From Agroathelia rolfsii (Eukaryota; Basidiomycota; Agaricomycetes; Amylocorticiales; Amylocorticiaceae): a stretch of 64,000 nucleotides of DNA. The stretch is taken from contig JABRWF010000002.1 in the NCBI GenBank assembly GCA_018343915.1, forward strand, positions 2,852,001 to 2,916,000, written 5' to 3'. The notes under the pieces were generated by a model that saw only the letters and a program-made list of their open reading frames with translations, did not search any database and was not told the origin of the DNA. The stretch's first letter is position 1, and each line of letters starts with the position of its first letter. This document shows, piece by piece, positions 22,223 through 33,820 of this stretch. The translations under genes were made by a program, and so were the position numbers.

Positions 22223-24240
22223 TATCTCAGGTGAATTAGCACCATAAGGAAGCCTGCTTGGAACACTCTGAGTCTCTAGCTGTATTGCATCCTGGATTCA
22301 AACTTTATCCATTGCAATGGAGAATCGTAAAGTGAGGAGAAATCTAGGGGGAAGTAAGAGCCTGTATGAGTACTTGGATATGATTTGAATCCTAAGGCCT
22401 CAGTCAACAGGCTGATAATATTTATACTATGTAAATCCTTATAGGTATACAGGTGTACGTCACTAGACAGGTCGTTACCTTCCTATTTGTCAATAAATGT
22501 TGTCCTGACACGAGGAGAGCAAATAGAAGACATGATGATTCAGGATATCATCACATGGACAGGGACTCGGGGGCTTTGCAAGAGATGATCTATCTATAGT
22601 GCGAATCACCTAGACACCGCTACTTTGGTGCAAAGAAATGATTTGTCCCACATTCACTCTAAAATTGTTCTGCCTTGCCGAATAATTCTATTCAAGTAAT
22701 CTTGCAAGGCAGTTTGTTTTTATTCTCAAAACTAATTGAGATGTTCCTTGAACTTGAAAAATGACGTCAAATCCGTGGCTCTCACTATAATTAATTAGAA
22801 GGATGGCACAGGTGGTGACCTGTTACTAGGCGATTCGCACCGTAACTGAAGACAAATTTAGTCTTGTGGTCATGATGCAGGATTTGGGTAGCTTGAGTTA
22901 TTCGAGTTGTTTTGTACCTAGACCCCTTGCCGGTCGTGCCGATCAAGCAAGTTCAATGAGAATTGTTAGAATAGCAATCATAGCTACGGAGTTCAGGAGT
23001 GACGTAATACTTAGAGTAGCCATGTGTCACGATTTGTACCGTATTTGTTTGTCGGCATACCGCGGCCAAGTACAATGGCAAGCAGAATTTAATCTTGCTT
23101 TTTATTTTAAATCTGACTGGCTGGCTCGCTCGATTTTATCACAAGAATCTCTCCTTCTGAGGGTCTGGGTACAAGACTAGACTCGAGAGCCCTGGATAGT
23201 AGAAACCTCGATGGCCCATTCCATACTTAAAGGGGTTCCATGTATGATTGTACACGCAATAAGGCCCTATAACACGGATTAACTACCAATACCCCCGTTC
23301 CGGAAGCAACTAGTGTATAAGTACAATTGTTGAGTACAACATCGCAGATCCTTATCAAGGCTTCGGCGACCACCACAATCGCCGGCACCATCACCACTGT
23401 TCAAGATTAAAGTTGCGTACTATATCATTTTCAGTCACATACTTTGTTCTTGATGTCAATCATCACTACTCAGTGGCGGCCTGGGTTCGATTAGTACAGG
23501 CTCGCATCTAAATAATAGAGGTAAACTCTTGCAAAGTCCGAGTCTTGACATATTTGAAACCTTACTCGAATGTTGATTGGCAGATGGACACGTCTTTACA
23601 TAAGCAGATGCAAATACAGTTGCATTTTTTGGCCCTAGAGTCGGATAGAGAGATTAGATATGACAGGTATAATGCGGACGGCTTGAGAGCAGTCTCCTAA
23701 TCTGGTTAAATGAAGACCTAGGGCAAGATCAGAATGGAGCTACATGCTCGTCTTATGGATCAAATCTGTGGTGCGGACGCTATGGTGCTACTAGTACTAT
23801 TGACATTCTGTTAATAGCCGACGTCTGCAGAGATGACACTGAACCAGAATTAATTGTGCGTAGTGGTGTGTCAACACATCGGAATACGGACCAATCTCCG
23901 CGAATATACCCAATCTATTTTGATAGCGGCAAATAGGATCCCTGTTGATCTTATCAGTCTTGATCTGAATCCATCCGCCATAGAATGCAACCCTGCCATT
24001 CAGAGCTGGTCTTGAGCTTGAATACCACCAATGTTACTATTGGTAATGATATGATCGTTGGCGCTCGGACTCCATGACCGATATGTATACGATTTCCTGT
24101 TTCATCCTCTTTCAGCTGGTTGTCCGATTTAGGATCAGTCCTCGGCCTGGCTCAGGCTCTGCTCTCATAAGCTCTCCTAGCGTGTCTACTCACTAGTCCA
24201 GACCATTATCTTATTCCCCTTCACCATCACAGGCATCGTC
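22223..24240. other. 2-kb stretch without genes upstream of GCL copy 2
   Basis: Stop-rich in all frames, with no recognisable protein, RNA gene or terminal inverted repeats. The last ~100 bp resembles the promoter of GCL copy 1. The stretch probably contains the junction of the segmental duplication. Confidence 0.5.
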
Positions 24241-26845
24241 ATGGGCGTCGTGTTAGAAGGTACCCTTCTCGAGTGGGAAGAACACAAGAAACAGGTCGAC
24301 TACATTCGCAAGCACGGCATCATCCAGTTCATCAACCACTATAATCGTACCAAGGACAGACATGACGATCCTGCCCTCTGGGGCGACGAGGTCACCCAAC
24401 CCCTTTATTCATCCCTACTTCGGTTTTCGATAATCTTTTCTGTAGATTGAGAGCATTATTGTCTCGTTTGATCACAAGAAAAAGACGGCAAGACTGGCAT
24501 TGGTTGCCGATTATGCCATTCCTCTTCTCCAGTCACTACGCAAAGACGCCGATCCCGAACAGTATGTATTATTGTCCTCAAGTAGCTCATCAACGTAGCA
24601 TGAAAATGGCGTTGCATCTCACAGGGCTATAAAAATCCCAATCTATGCACCGGAAGCGAATAATTACATCATTGAGCACACACCTGCAAAACCATTGACG
24701 GTTTCGTTTGCGGATCTACTTACTGTTGAATATGACATGGCGTATAGGTCAGGCAATATTTTGACATTTTGCTAGCTGCTGGTTCAACAACCTGGTCATG
24801 CTATAGACGTCAATTCATGCGCCAATTTCTAAAACCCAATCAGGTGCCGTTTACGGTTTCTATGTTCCCCCGCTATTGTGCAGCTGGCCCTTTTACGGAC
24901 CCACACATTGAGAACGATGTTTCTGAGAATGCACACAGCCTATTCGCTGGTGACAGCATTATTTACAGGGCTGAAAGATATAAGTGAGTAGCTTATCCCG
25001 TCTTGTGAAAACAATGAGGCTTCTGCAAACCTAAACCTTCTCTTCATAGAGCTGGTACCAAACATATAAGATTACGGCGCGGATCCAAACCAGAGAGCAA
25101 CACCCCTATCTTCTTTGACACTAATACCCCAAGGCCGTTCATTGACCCTACAATTCCATGGGACCGTGATTTATACCCGGAGGATCAAGGTTAGTAACAG
25201 ATGCATACATATATGCACTCCACCGAGTATCTAACCGGCTTTTTAGATGCCAAAAATGGTCATGCTTTGCCTGACCATGTCTATACGGATGGGTTCATGA
25301 TTGGTATGGGTGCCTGTTGCCTGCAGGTCACCATGCAAGCAAAGGACATCAATGAGGCACGTCGACTCTATGACACTTTTATCCCAATGGCCCCCATAGT
25401 CGTAAGTAATTATGTCTTATTTATTTATTTATCTATCTATCTAAGCTTTGCCGAGATGGCCTTAACGGCAGCCACCCCTGTATTGCGAGGCTGGCTTACA
25501 GACAGAGACAGCAAATGGGATTTTATTTCGGCCTCATCAGATGACAGAACTCCCGAAGAGCGTGGCTTAAGGGTACGCAGCAGTAGATCTAGTTTATTAA
25601 ATTTCTAGGGTGTTTTCTCAATGTTTCAAGTATAGCCTCTCAAAGAAGGTGATCTGAGAATTCCAAAATCTCGTTACGGAAGCGCGGATATGTATTTGGA
25701 CGTGATGCCAGAAACAGAAGCACTCTACAACGACATCTACGTCCCCTATGTCGAAGAGTTTTACCATCAGCTGCGCGAGAACGGTCCGTCTTGATATGTA
25801 AATTGTCCATCTCCTTGTATTTTGATAATCGTTATGCACAGGTATTGATCACTTACTGGCAAAACATGTTACTCACCTCTTTATTCGTCGCACAAACGGC
25901 CCTGTCTTTGCAGAGATGTTACATCAGGACGACACCACAAGTATTCTTCAGTTCGAGGATCACCAATCGTCGAATTGGCAATCGGTACGCTTCAAGCCAC
26001 CACCGCAGAACTCGAACATCGGATGGCGTGTCGAAGTGCGCTCGATGGAGATCATGCCGACCGACTTCGAGAATGCGGCCTTTTCGATTTTTAACATTCT
26101 CCTTGCTAGGTCCATTCTGCACTTTGATCTGAATATGCATATGCCGATATCCGAGGTCTGTCTCTCTCTCTGATCTTTTGTGCATGCACAGAGTTTATTC
26201 AAGGTTCTTTTTGACATATTATTTACGTATCGTAGGTGGACAAGAACATGGCGACTGGACAGCTCAGAGATGCAGTCAACACCCAAAAGTTCTTCTTCCG
26301 CAAGGACCTAGGTGTGAAACTCTCCGGGAACAGTAATGTCCAGACCCAAGCCAACGGTGTCCATCCAGAGGGCCCAGTCACGGCTGAGATGACCTTGGAC
26401 GAGATCATCAACGGCAAAGTACGTGCACATGCCTCTCGCACAACACACTCAAATTAAGCTGGTTTTGTGCTAGGCTGGAGGATTTGTAGGCCTTCTCCCG
26501 CTCATCTGGGCTTACATCGAGGCCAAGGGTGCCGACAAGGAGACCAAAGAGAAGTTGAGTGTATACTTGGACGTCGTCAAGGGTCGTGCCAGTGGTCAGC
26601 TCAAGACGGCTGCGACATGGATCCGCGAGTTTATCCGCTCACATCCAGCGTACAAGTTCGACTCTGGGGTGTCGGAAGAGATCACTTATGACCTCATGGT
26701 CGCTATCGATGAGCTGTGAGTAGTGGTGTCAATCTTTTTCCTATAATTCGGTCATATCGCTATTTCATATGATGCCGTGGGCTCACATGTATGCTGACTG
26801 ATTGCTGATGGCGGATGCCTCCTTGACAGGAACCGGGGTGTATGA
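24241..26845 (+). CDS. Glutamate-cysteine ligase catalytic subunit, copy 2 (C-terminally shortened)
   Basis: A paralogue of 14234-16857 with the same intron positions. The start is '[16 protein letters not shown]'. The frame stays open through all exons. From the start to about 25960 the two copies differ clearly (first exon about 89% alike, introns poorly alignable). From 26006 to about 26710 they are almost identical. In the last exon CGA has become TGA (26843-26845), ending the protein at '...LNRGV' and removing nine residues (RDGKGLFKF in copy 1). The expected length is about 626 aa. One notable change is 'RLRRECKP' to 'RLRRGSKP'. It may still be active, because the missing tail is short. 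Either an extra gamma-Glu-Cys synthetase or an early pseudogene is possible. Confidence 0.85.
25986..26710 (+). repeat. Near-identical tract shared with 15986-16694 (gene-conversion candidate)
   Basis: Aligned by eye with 15966 onward. Over about 725 bp I count seven substitutions and one 4-bp (CT)2 length difference. The tract covers two introns as well as exons. Immediately 5' (before about 25986) differences occur every few bases, and the last intron downstream diverges again. Confidence 0.8.
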
Positions 26846-27739
26846 GATGGTAAAGGTCTGTTCAAGTTTTAAACGAGATGTTTAGAGGCTAGATCCTTGC
26901 CCGTGGTACATTATATCTATTTTTATTCTCTGTAAAGCGGAGTTTTTGTCATTCAAAGGATTCAATATATGTCTTTTAGTAGATATTGCCGTTACTATCG
27001 CGCATACACTCCATTTGCACCATTTCCGACAGGTTTATATCAAAGACTTACCTTTTTCAGTGTTTCATGTATTTTTTTTTTTTAATTCGACTCTTGTAAC
27101 ACAGCGTGTCTTCATGCACTGGTACGGATTTCCGACTTTCCATTTTCTACCCGCGCTTGTGCATTGCATCGCTTCAACAGAGTTGACAGTGATAGTGATC
27201 TCAGAACTGTCGATCTGCATGGCAATGTGTAAGAGCCGAGACATTCAAGCTGTCCAGGATTAGTTCAAGTTTCAAACAAAACGCGGAGCCTGAAGGCTAG
27301 ACTTGCACAAAAAATGGTATGCATTAATATTTCTTACAAGGTAGACGCAGTCAAATGCAGTTGATAATTCTTGCAAAGTACTTGTACTAGTAGTTGGGCC
27401 CTTTTCCTTGTTTTTAGTGTTTAGATTCTACAGCACATAAATCTTGATATAAATTGTTCATACCACATGCATACAAGCCTCATTATATTCCCATCATGAT
27501 ATTGTAGCACATCAGACCATAACCCTCTTGTGAGGGGAGACATATCACTCCCGAAAAGTTAGTCGCAAAGTAACTGTGTTGCACTGTAGCGGTGGATTTG
27601 AATACTCTTGGATAACTCCGAGATGCCTCCGTTTATGTTCTCTTTCTTGCATTTTCGATTTACATACAGACCTACTTATATAGCATACATCAATTATTGT
27701 AACTTGAAAGTGATATTGCTTCCACTGTTATGCTAACGT
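26846..27739. other. Intergenic region with relic GCL 3' end
   Basis: The equivalent region of copy 1 is only 279 bp. At 27262-27300 a second GCL tail-like sequence occurs (TTCAAGTTTCAAAC... GGCTAGA), and 27325-27400 and 27590-27730 align with the 3' flank of copy 1 (about 16905-17110). The extra ~390 bp (about 26885-27262) has no gene. Confidence 0.6.
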
Positions 27740-29271
27740 TCACGCAGTGGCAAGGGTGCTACGGATCCAAGGGGTTACACTCGTCCTAAGATCATCGGGA
27801 ACGCCATTAGGGAACAACCGCTTGATTGTGATTGGATAGAACTTCTCCATAATGTGAGCCCGGGACCTAGGCAAGAAATAGTAAGAAAAAAGAACTGGAA
27901 CGAGTATTTATGTTTGGTACGTACTTGACTTTACTCTCGCACCACACCCATCCAGAAGGGCCTGAATCATAACCAACAAGGTCCGTGACTGTAATGAAAA
28001 TCTTATGAGTACGTGTTAATTAGATGTAAATTAATACTACTGACTGTCAGCCATTTCCTCCCCCCGCTCTTCTCTGAGCTTCAAAAACTCTGCAGGAACT
28101 TTTAGGGAAAGTCAGTTATGCGGCATAATATTATGAACAACGTATACTAATACATACCATCGAGTATTTTCTCGGTTAAATCACAATCTAGGTACGGGAT
28201 GATGAACCAACTGATGGAAATGCGAGGGGGGGTTCCGATTGGAGGGTTGACCACCCTATGAGAGGTAGCACGGATAAGTCCACGTGTTACGAATTCAAGT
28301 GCTAGGGTTTTTTGTCAGATCTTGTAGAGATTAAGATTGACAAAAAAGGATGCCGACATTTTCCAAAGTTGCAAACAATTGTATTTGGCACAGGGAAGAC
28401 ATCGATCCATCGACCGGCGATGTTCTGGGCCTGAAGGCCTCTTTCACCTTGAACTTGCAGAAGCTTGTAATTGCACCAATATCAAATGACATCTGATGCG
28501 CAAGTTACTTTCAACAGCTCACCAAAGAGAGAAACGTGTGATCATAGTGTGATCCAACACCTTGGTTACCTGTGTTAGCAGGATAAAGTGAAAACTACAA
28601 AATCTGAATATGGATATTAACTTGATGAAAGATAGATTCTGACCACACACCTTCGCACGGTGAAGATGCTTTGATCGCTCAAGGAAGAACGCAGAAAACA
28701 CACCCTTTGGGAAGAAGAACGCCTCCTCCAAAAGGCTCAGTATCTCATAACTCCAATCAGTCATTTCTGAAAAGTATTTCTCTACACAAGTGCGTAATCC
28801 AGGGAGGACTTCATTAGGTGGCCACTAACAATGATGATATATATACTGTTAAGATTTGGTTTGCAGCTACCATATATAGATGGACTGTACTTGACTGGGA
28901 CCCCAGAGCTTGAGGTACTCGGGTTTGCCTTCTTCCCACGGGCATTCGCAAGGCGTTCCGAAATCAAAGAACTCGCGATCATCCATCTTGCCCTTAGTGT
29001 GTTCGGTACCGGGACGGGTATATCCAAGGAAGTGCGGAACATTTCCCAGGTCTAGCTTGTCCTTCTCCTCTTGGGGAATCGTGAAGAGACGTTTTGTGTA
29101 GTCACTAACGGCATTTATTGTTGGGATAGGAGGGTTCTGAAAATACAAGAAACCAATGCTAGCCGCTGCCTCCCTTAGCTCCTCAAGGAACTGAGGCTTG
29201 GTTGCTGGGTCGAGCGACTTCTGAAAATCGATGATAGGGATAGAGGTGAAATCGGTGGGGCGTAAGGGCAT
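27740..29271 (-). CDS. Isopenicillin-N-synthase-like 2OG-Fe(II) oxygenase, copy 2 (intact)
   Basis: A non-haem iron oxygenase of the IPNS/ACC-oxidase/flavonol-synthase superfamily. The start 'MPLRPTDFTSIPIIDFQKSL' is the DIOX_N domain. Splicing about seven introns gives roughly 373 residues. Iron ligands are H201-x-D203 ('SHYDHT') and H259 ('TSHRVV'); R271-x-S273 ('RIS') is the motif that binds the 2OG C5-carboxylate, or valine in IPNS. No stop interrupts the frame. One donor, after 'VCNFGK', is weak (GTCGGC). The gene converges on GCL copy 2. Substrate unknown: the family includes enzymes that do and do not use 2-oxoglutarate, and sequence alone cannot decide which. Confidence 0.82.
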
Positions 29272-29529
29272 GTTTGGAGTGAAGCAGGTGGACGAGGGAT
29301 GTGCTGACCTGCTTGTGGGTCAAATGGCATTTTCACTTTTATAGATACTCAACCGGTTATCTCTTTGCTAGAGTAACCCTGAGCTATATTAGTGACATCC
29401 AGATGAGATGTGGATAAGGAGCTGTTCAAATGCCGGTGATCAAAAAGCTGTTGCATCTATTTGTTAATCAATACACAAAGAGGGCCACTCAACGACCGTT
29501 CCATACTTAACTATGATAATTGAACGTTC
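29272..29529. promoter_or_regulatory. Upstream region of oxygenase copy 2
   Basis: The first ~120 bp aligns with the sequence upstream of oxygenase copy 1, so proximal promoter sequence was duplicated. The homology fades before the DUF221 fragment at about 29530. Confidence 0.45.
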
Positions 29530-29850
29530 GGGCTCTGGCCGCCCAACATGTCGGAAAGGGGAAAGCCCCGGTAGAAGGAGATGGAGCTGGACCAATCTGT
29601 GACCGCGATACAACCCTATCAGTAGCAAGTGTGCTACGCACTGCCTTGAATCGCCCATCTCATCAAAAATGTCAACACGAAGGATTAGTCACCCGACTTC
29701 ATTCGTGGGCAGAACCGGTTATTAGGGACGGAACGGGCCAACTTCAAGTTGTTAGACGCGCCTCCAGAAACAGCCCGGCGGCATCGTATCATGTTCACTC
29801 ATGTATTCAGGTCGATGATGTTCTTGTCCCAAGGGGTATAGTTACTTCCA
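29530..29850 (+). pseudogene. Degenerate fragment of a CSC1/DUF221 channel gene
   Basis: On the + strand this stretch aligns with the coding strand of the DUF221 gene at 58785-61616 (minus-strand bases about 60740 down to 60390, 'ALAAKRVRKGKVPAEGEGAEQ...' to 'GVDVVPEE'). Shared blocks include GCTCTGGCCGC, GCCTTGRATYGCCC, ACTTCATTCGTG and CAGCCCGG. It is frame-disrupted, lacks an internal ~60-80 bp, and starts and ends within a gene. It sits just beyond the duplicated oxygenase. Either a diverged copy of that gene or a piece of a paralogue. Confidence 0.7.
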
Positions 29851-31897
29851 AGTTTTTATAATCTGGTCAAAGGTAGGGGTCTTCGTTGGTCCATGTTAGG
29901 GTTCTGTAAGAAAGCACGATAACTAAATTGTAAGTAAATGGGCGTGACTCAACTTACAGGTTATTAGGGACTTCCTTACAGGACTCCAGCTCATGTAACT
30001 CTGATCACGATGGTGTCGCGTGATGATAGCAATAATGATATAATAATGATACTCATTCAACTGACCACGTCAAAACATATGATTATCGATTATCAGTTGC
30101 ATTGAAACTGAAGGTACCTGTGCGCGACACTATTAATTTACTAACACCACGGAGATCCTGATCTTACTGATAGCCCATTTTGAGTCAACTCCTCTCCCCA
30201 GGCAAGTGCCGCTCAGAAGTGGCGCGCGCACCGGTACCCCGGGTAAGAGTCGACACCTATTCATTGACATTGATCATGGTCGGAGTTGCACGGATTGCCT
30301 GTTAACTCAATTGGTCAATCCGGCGGGATCCGATCCGTTAGCTCTACTCAGAGTCATATCCTTTCCTGCGTGGGCTGAGCAACACCTAACCAATTTTGCA
30401 CAACTCCACCTCTTACCAAGTCTCAGCACGGGTGGCCACGTAGCAGCATGCAAAGTATCTCGAAGGATTTGGATATTTTGGGGGGATAGAGGATGTTTGT
30501 AGAGCATGATTCTCTTTTCTTTTTCCCTTATGCTTCCGGCTGCGTCGGTCACTGCGTCCGTAGGCATTGACTTCATATATGCCGTGCACATTATTCACCA
30601 GACATCACCTACCCCACCTATCTTCTTTTTCACACTTTAGTTACCTCAGGCTACCAACAGTTTTTGCCCAGAGCCAGGATATCCCCTGGAGTCTGGTTTG
30701 CCTTGGTAACATGATAGGACTATGAATAAATTAGTGAAAATATATATTGTCATGTGGTTAGATTGTGTTTTATCCGGCAGATATAAATTTTTGTATCTCT
30801 ATCACTTTGACCGTGCACCACCAAACATAAATCTCCACTCGTGTTGTCAACTGTTGTCTGCAATCAAACGATTTCAACAATCATGTCTTAAAGTATATAT
30901 TAATCAAAACGGGTTGCTATGTAGTACTCCTCAATCTGAGAGGATGTATACAAACGGGTCAGTGCTGTTGTGCTACCACCGATGGGATGTTGTTTTCCAG
31001 CCGCTGCCGGCTGTCTGTCAGTGATAAAAGCTGATATAGCACTGATGGCTTGACTTTCAAAAATACAATACAATTCAAGAACAAGGTTCAAATGAGTGTC
31101 TATTGGATTGCACAGCTGTGCCTCGAAGCTATACAGGCGTGAGGGCTATAACCGCCTCTGTTCTGCGCAACCTGTACAGAGAACATACTGCACTATTACT
31201 CCTCCAATTAGTGTCTGAGACTTCACTGAGATAACCCGACACAAGGCACTCAAGCAACTCGAAATCGCCAAGGGGTGTTTGTGGATCATGCTACGTCTCT
31301 CTAACTCGTTAACACTGGCATGTATCCCATCTTCCAACACGGATATCAGCGGTATTGGCGTACGCATTAGTTTCTACCTTCAGTTCTTTTTGCTAGGTGT
31401 GTTTTAACACTGTTCACCTCGATATAAATGGGCAACACTAAATCTGTGTGATCCTGCCCCAGTCTTGCTTGTGGATAGGTCATGGTCAGTTGTGTGCCGT
31501 GTAATCCGTTAATTACCTTATCTCTAAGGCTCTTCCTCGTCCACAAGGGAAGATGCTCCAACGGCACTATGGACGTTTATTGCAACGAGTTTTGGTTTGT
31601 CTATAGCAGCCATTGCCCAGAAGATTAGCGATAGTGGTGATAATAAGCTGACGCTGTTCCAAGGTGAGAACCCTGTTGTGCAATCAACGGCCACATAATC
31701 AACGACGTTTTTACCAGCATTGATTGTCTCTAACCTTGTCTGGTGTGTCTTTTTTATTAGAGCCAAACTTAATTGAGCGATACTAAATCAAATTTGCAGG
31801 GTGTGTATAGAAACAAATAACTTGTCGAATCCCCGGAGGTTTTCAACACATTTTTTCGCAGCTTGCAAACTTCGGGACTTCTCTATCCCTTGCTACC
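29851..31897. other. 2-kb stretch without recognisable genes
   Basis: Only short open frames occur, including 30206-30502 (+), and none shows family features. No terminal repeats or RNA genes were noticed. The last few hundred bases should contain the promoter of the membrane-protein gene at 31898. Confidence 0.45.
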
Positions 31898-33310
31898 ATG
31901 GCCCAAAGAGCGGCCCAGAAGAAGAGACTGAAGCGACAGGCTACTCTCAAGGCTAGACGTGGGAAATTAAATCTCTCAGTCCGCATGAAAGGGGGAGAAG
32001 GAGAACAAGAGGAAGAAGAAGATATAAAAAGCGGACGTTATATCAGATACGCTGCCATGGCTCAGACCATATTCTCTATCATACTGACTTTTGCAATGTG
32101 GTTCGTGACACATTTTCAGCATTCATTACCTCTAGTTATCCTATTCCTACTCCTTTATCCGAATCTGACTGATCACCTCGCTAGGAGTCACGTTCATGAT
32201 TTTGCACCGGATATTCCCGATGGAACAGACTGTACACCATACATGCGATACATTCTCTTTGCTTGGCATGTGAATGCAGTTGTACAGGGCCGTATTGTGG
32301 GTCTATTGGCCACTGCTATCGTCACGATTCTATACGTGGCTATGACCGTAGACGAGCTCTTTAAGAAATACTTGGCCCGGCGACGTCATAGATTGAGCAA
32401 GCAAAAGCACCAGAGGGAACTGGAAGCGCAGGAGACGTCGCAAAAAGAACAAGACACAGAGCCTGAGCAAGCAGTGATTACTATCCCCCAGCTCAACGCA
32501 GAGGCGTCTCACAGATGCTCTGAAGCAACATTTCCAGTGCCATCGGTGTCAAGTAATTGTGTTACGAGCATAGGAATTCCCGCATTGACACTGTTGTCCC
32601 CTCATTTGGCATCAGGAGATGTATTGAAGTCTTCAGCTTTAGCAGGCGAAAGGTCTCATATGCAACAGCGACAGCAACACCCTGGATCGAACAACCGCCG
32701 CCATCGCCAACATGGAGCCCGTGATGCAGGCAAAAATCGCGGCAAGCAGCATTGGCATAAACCGAAGCACAAGTCAGTAGTGCTGTTCATTGTCAATTAC
32801 CTCTTGACTTCCTGATTGGTATATACACAGACGATGGTTGCTTGAGCTAGACCCAATGCTCGTTGGCCTTTTTTTCGTTCAGCTCGCAATCCTCGCCTAC
32901 TTCATCGTTTCAACAGAGCTGATGCTCGCCTATAATCACGCCGCATCCAATAGTAATGATTTTACGCAATTTGGACAGGTAAGTCCAGATATATGGGCGT
33001 CAATCGCGCAGTTGGCAGCCCATTCACACACTTGGGAAAAACAATAGATTTTAGCTATCATTGCTGTTTTACCATCCCTCGGCTCGCTGATAGTCGCCTT
33101 CAAGAAGAACGGATTCAAGAGAGTGGATAGGAAGGTACACACCAAACGACGCAGGAGACAGAGCCTCAGGCAGCAGCGGATGAGTGCCAGTGCGTTATTC
33201 GTATCTTTTTCTATCTTATTGCCTTTTCTAATGTTTGCACAACACTCTTGATGTTTCTCGTTATTTTAGATGATGCGTTAACGGCAGATGGAGTTACAAA
33301 CCAAGTTTAA
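31898..33310 (+). CDS. Unknown multi-pass membrane protein
   Basis: Not recognised. The start is 'MAQRAAQKKRLKRQ', a very basic N-terminus, followed by an acidic patch. Two or three hydrophobic segments follow at about 32050-32160 ('AMAQTIFSIILTFAMWFVTHF', 'LPLVILFLLLYP'), then one at 32290-32345 ('IVGLLATAIVTILYVAMTV'). A long hydrophilic loop rich in Gln, His and Arg (32370-32770) comes next. Introns at about 32774-32831, 32979-33048 and 33188-33269 join further segments 'PMLVGLFFVQLAILAYFIVSTE' and 'ILAIIAVLPSLGSLIVAFKK' and a basic tail ending at TAA 33308-33310. The clean splicing and hydrophobic pattern support a real gene; the function is unknown. Confidence 0.7.
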
Positions 33311-33820
33311 ATCTCTGAACGTAATGTTTTTGTAGAACAATCTATGCTTCCAGGCAGTATCCTTTTTTATATACGAACGCACAATAATGGTTGTACCCAT
33401 GATCCAAATATAATATTTCTACAATCCAGCAAAGAAAAAAGAATCAAACAGCATATCGATATGGAGTTGAACTAGACCACAAAAAAAAAGGAAAGGAAAG
33501 TCTAACGTTTTTAAAGTTGAGCCCACGGAATAACGTGTGGGTACACACATACTCAATGGACTCGCATCAAGGCGCAGGGTAGAAGTTATGAAGAATAAGA
33601 TGGAGAAGTTCGAAGTCCAAATGTACGAGTAGAAAGTGTTCAGATAACGGCCACAGAATATATGCATGTTTTTGTCGAGTAGAAAAAAAATACAATGAGC
33701 GGAACTGGCCGTTATGGGGATGAAGGAATAAATAAAAACTGAAATGTTTAGCACTGGTACTAGTAAACAGCTCTGAGAAGTCCAAAAAGAATACCAGGTT
33801 AGATACCATTTGTAGCTGGA
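33311..33820. other. Convergent 3' intergenic region
   Basis: Lies between the membrane-protein gene (+) and the glycosyltransferase gene (-). A/T-rich runs, no gene seen. Confidence 0.4.

Noticed and set aside
23470..23500. GGTTCGA-like tRNA B-box
   Set aside because: The match to the B-box is incomplete and no cloverleaf or A-box lies at the right distance.
22223..24240. Possible transposon in the 2-kb gap between duplicated units
   Set aside because: No transposase or reverse-transcriptase frame and no terminal repeats could be seen.
30220..30320. Cluster of restriction-site-like words (ACCGGT, GGTACC, CCCGGG, GTCGAC, GGATCC) suggesting vector sequence
   Set aside because: Order and spacing do not match a common cloning polylinker, and the flanks look like ordinary fungal DNA.
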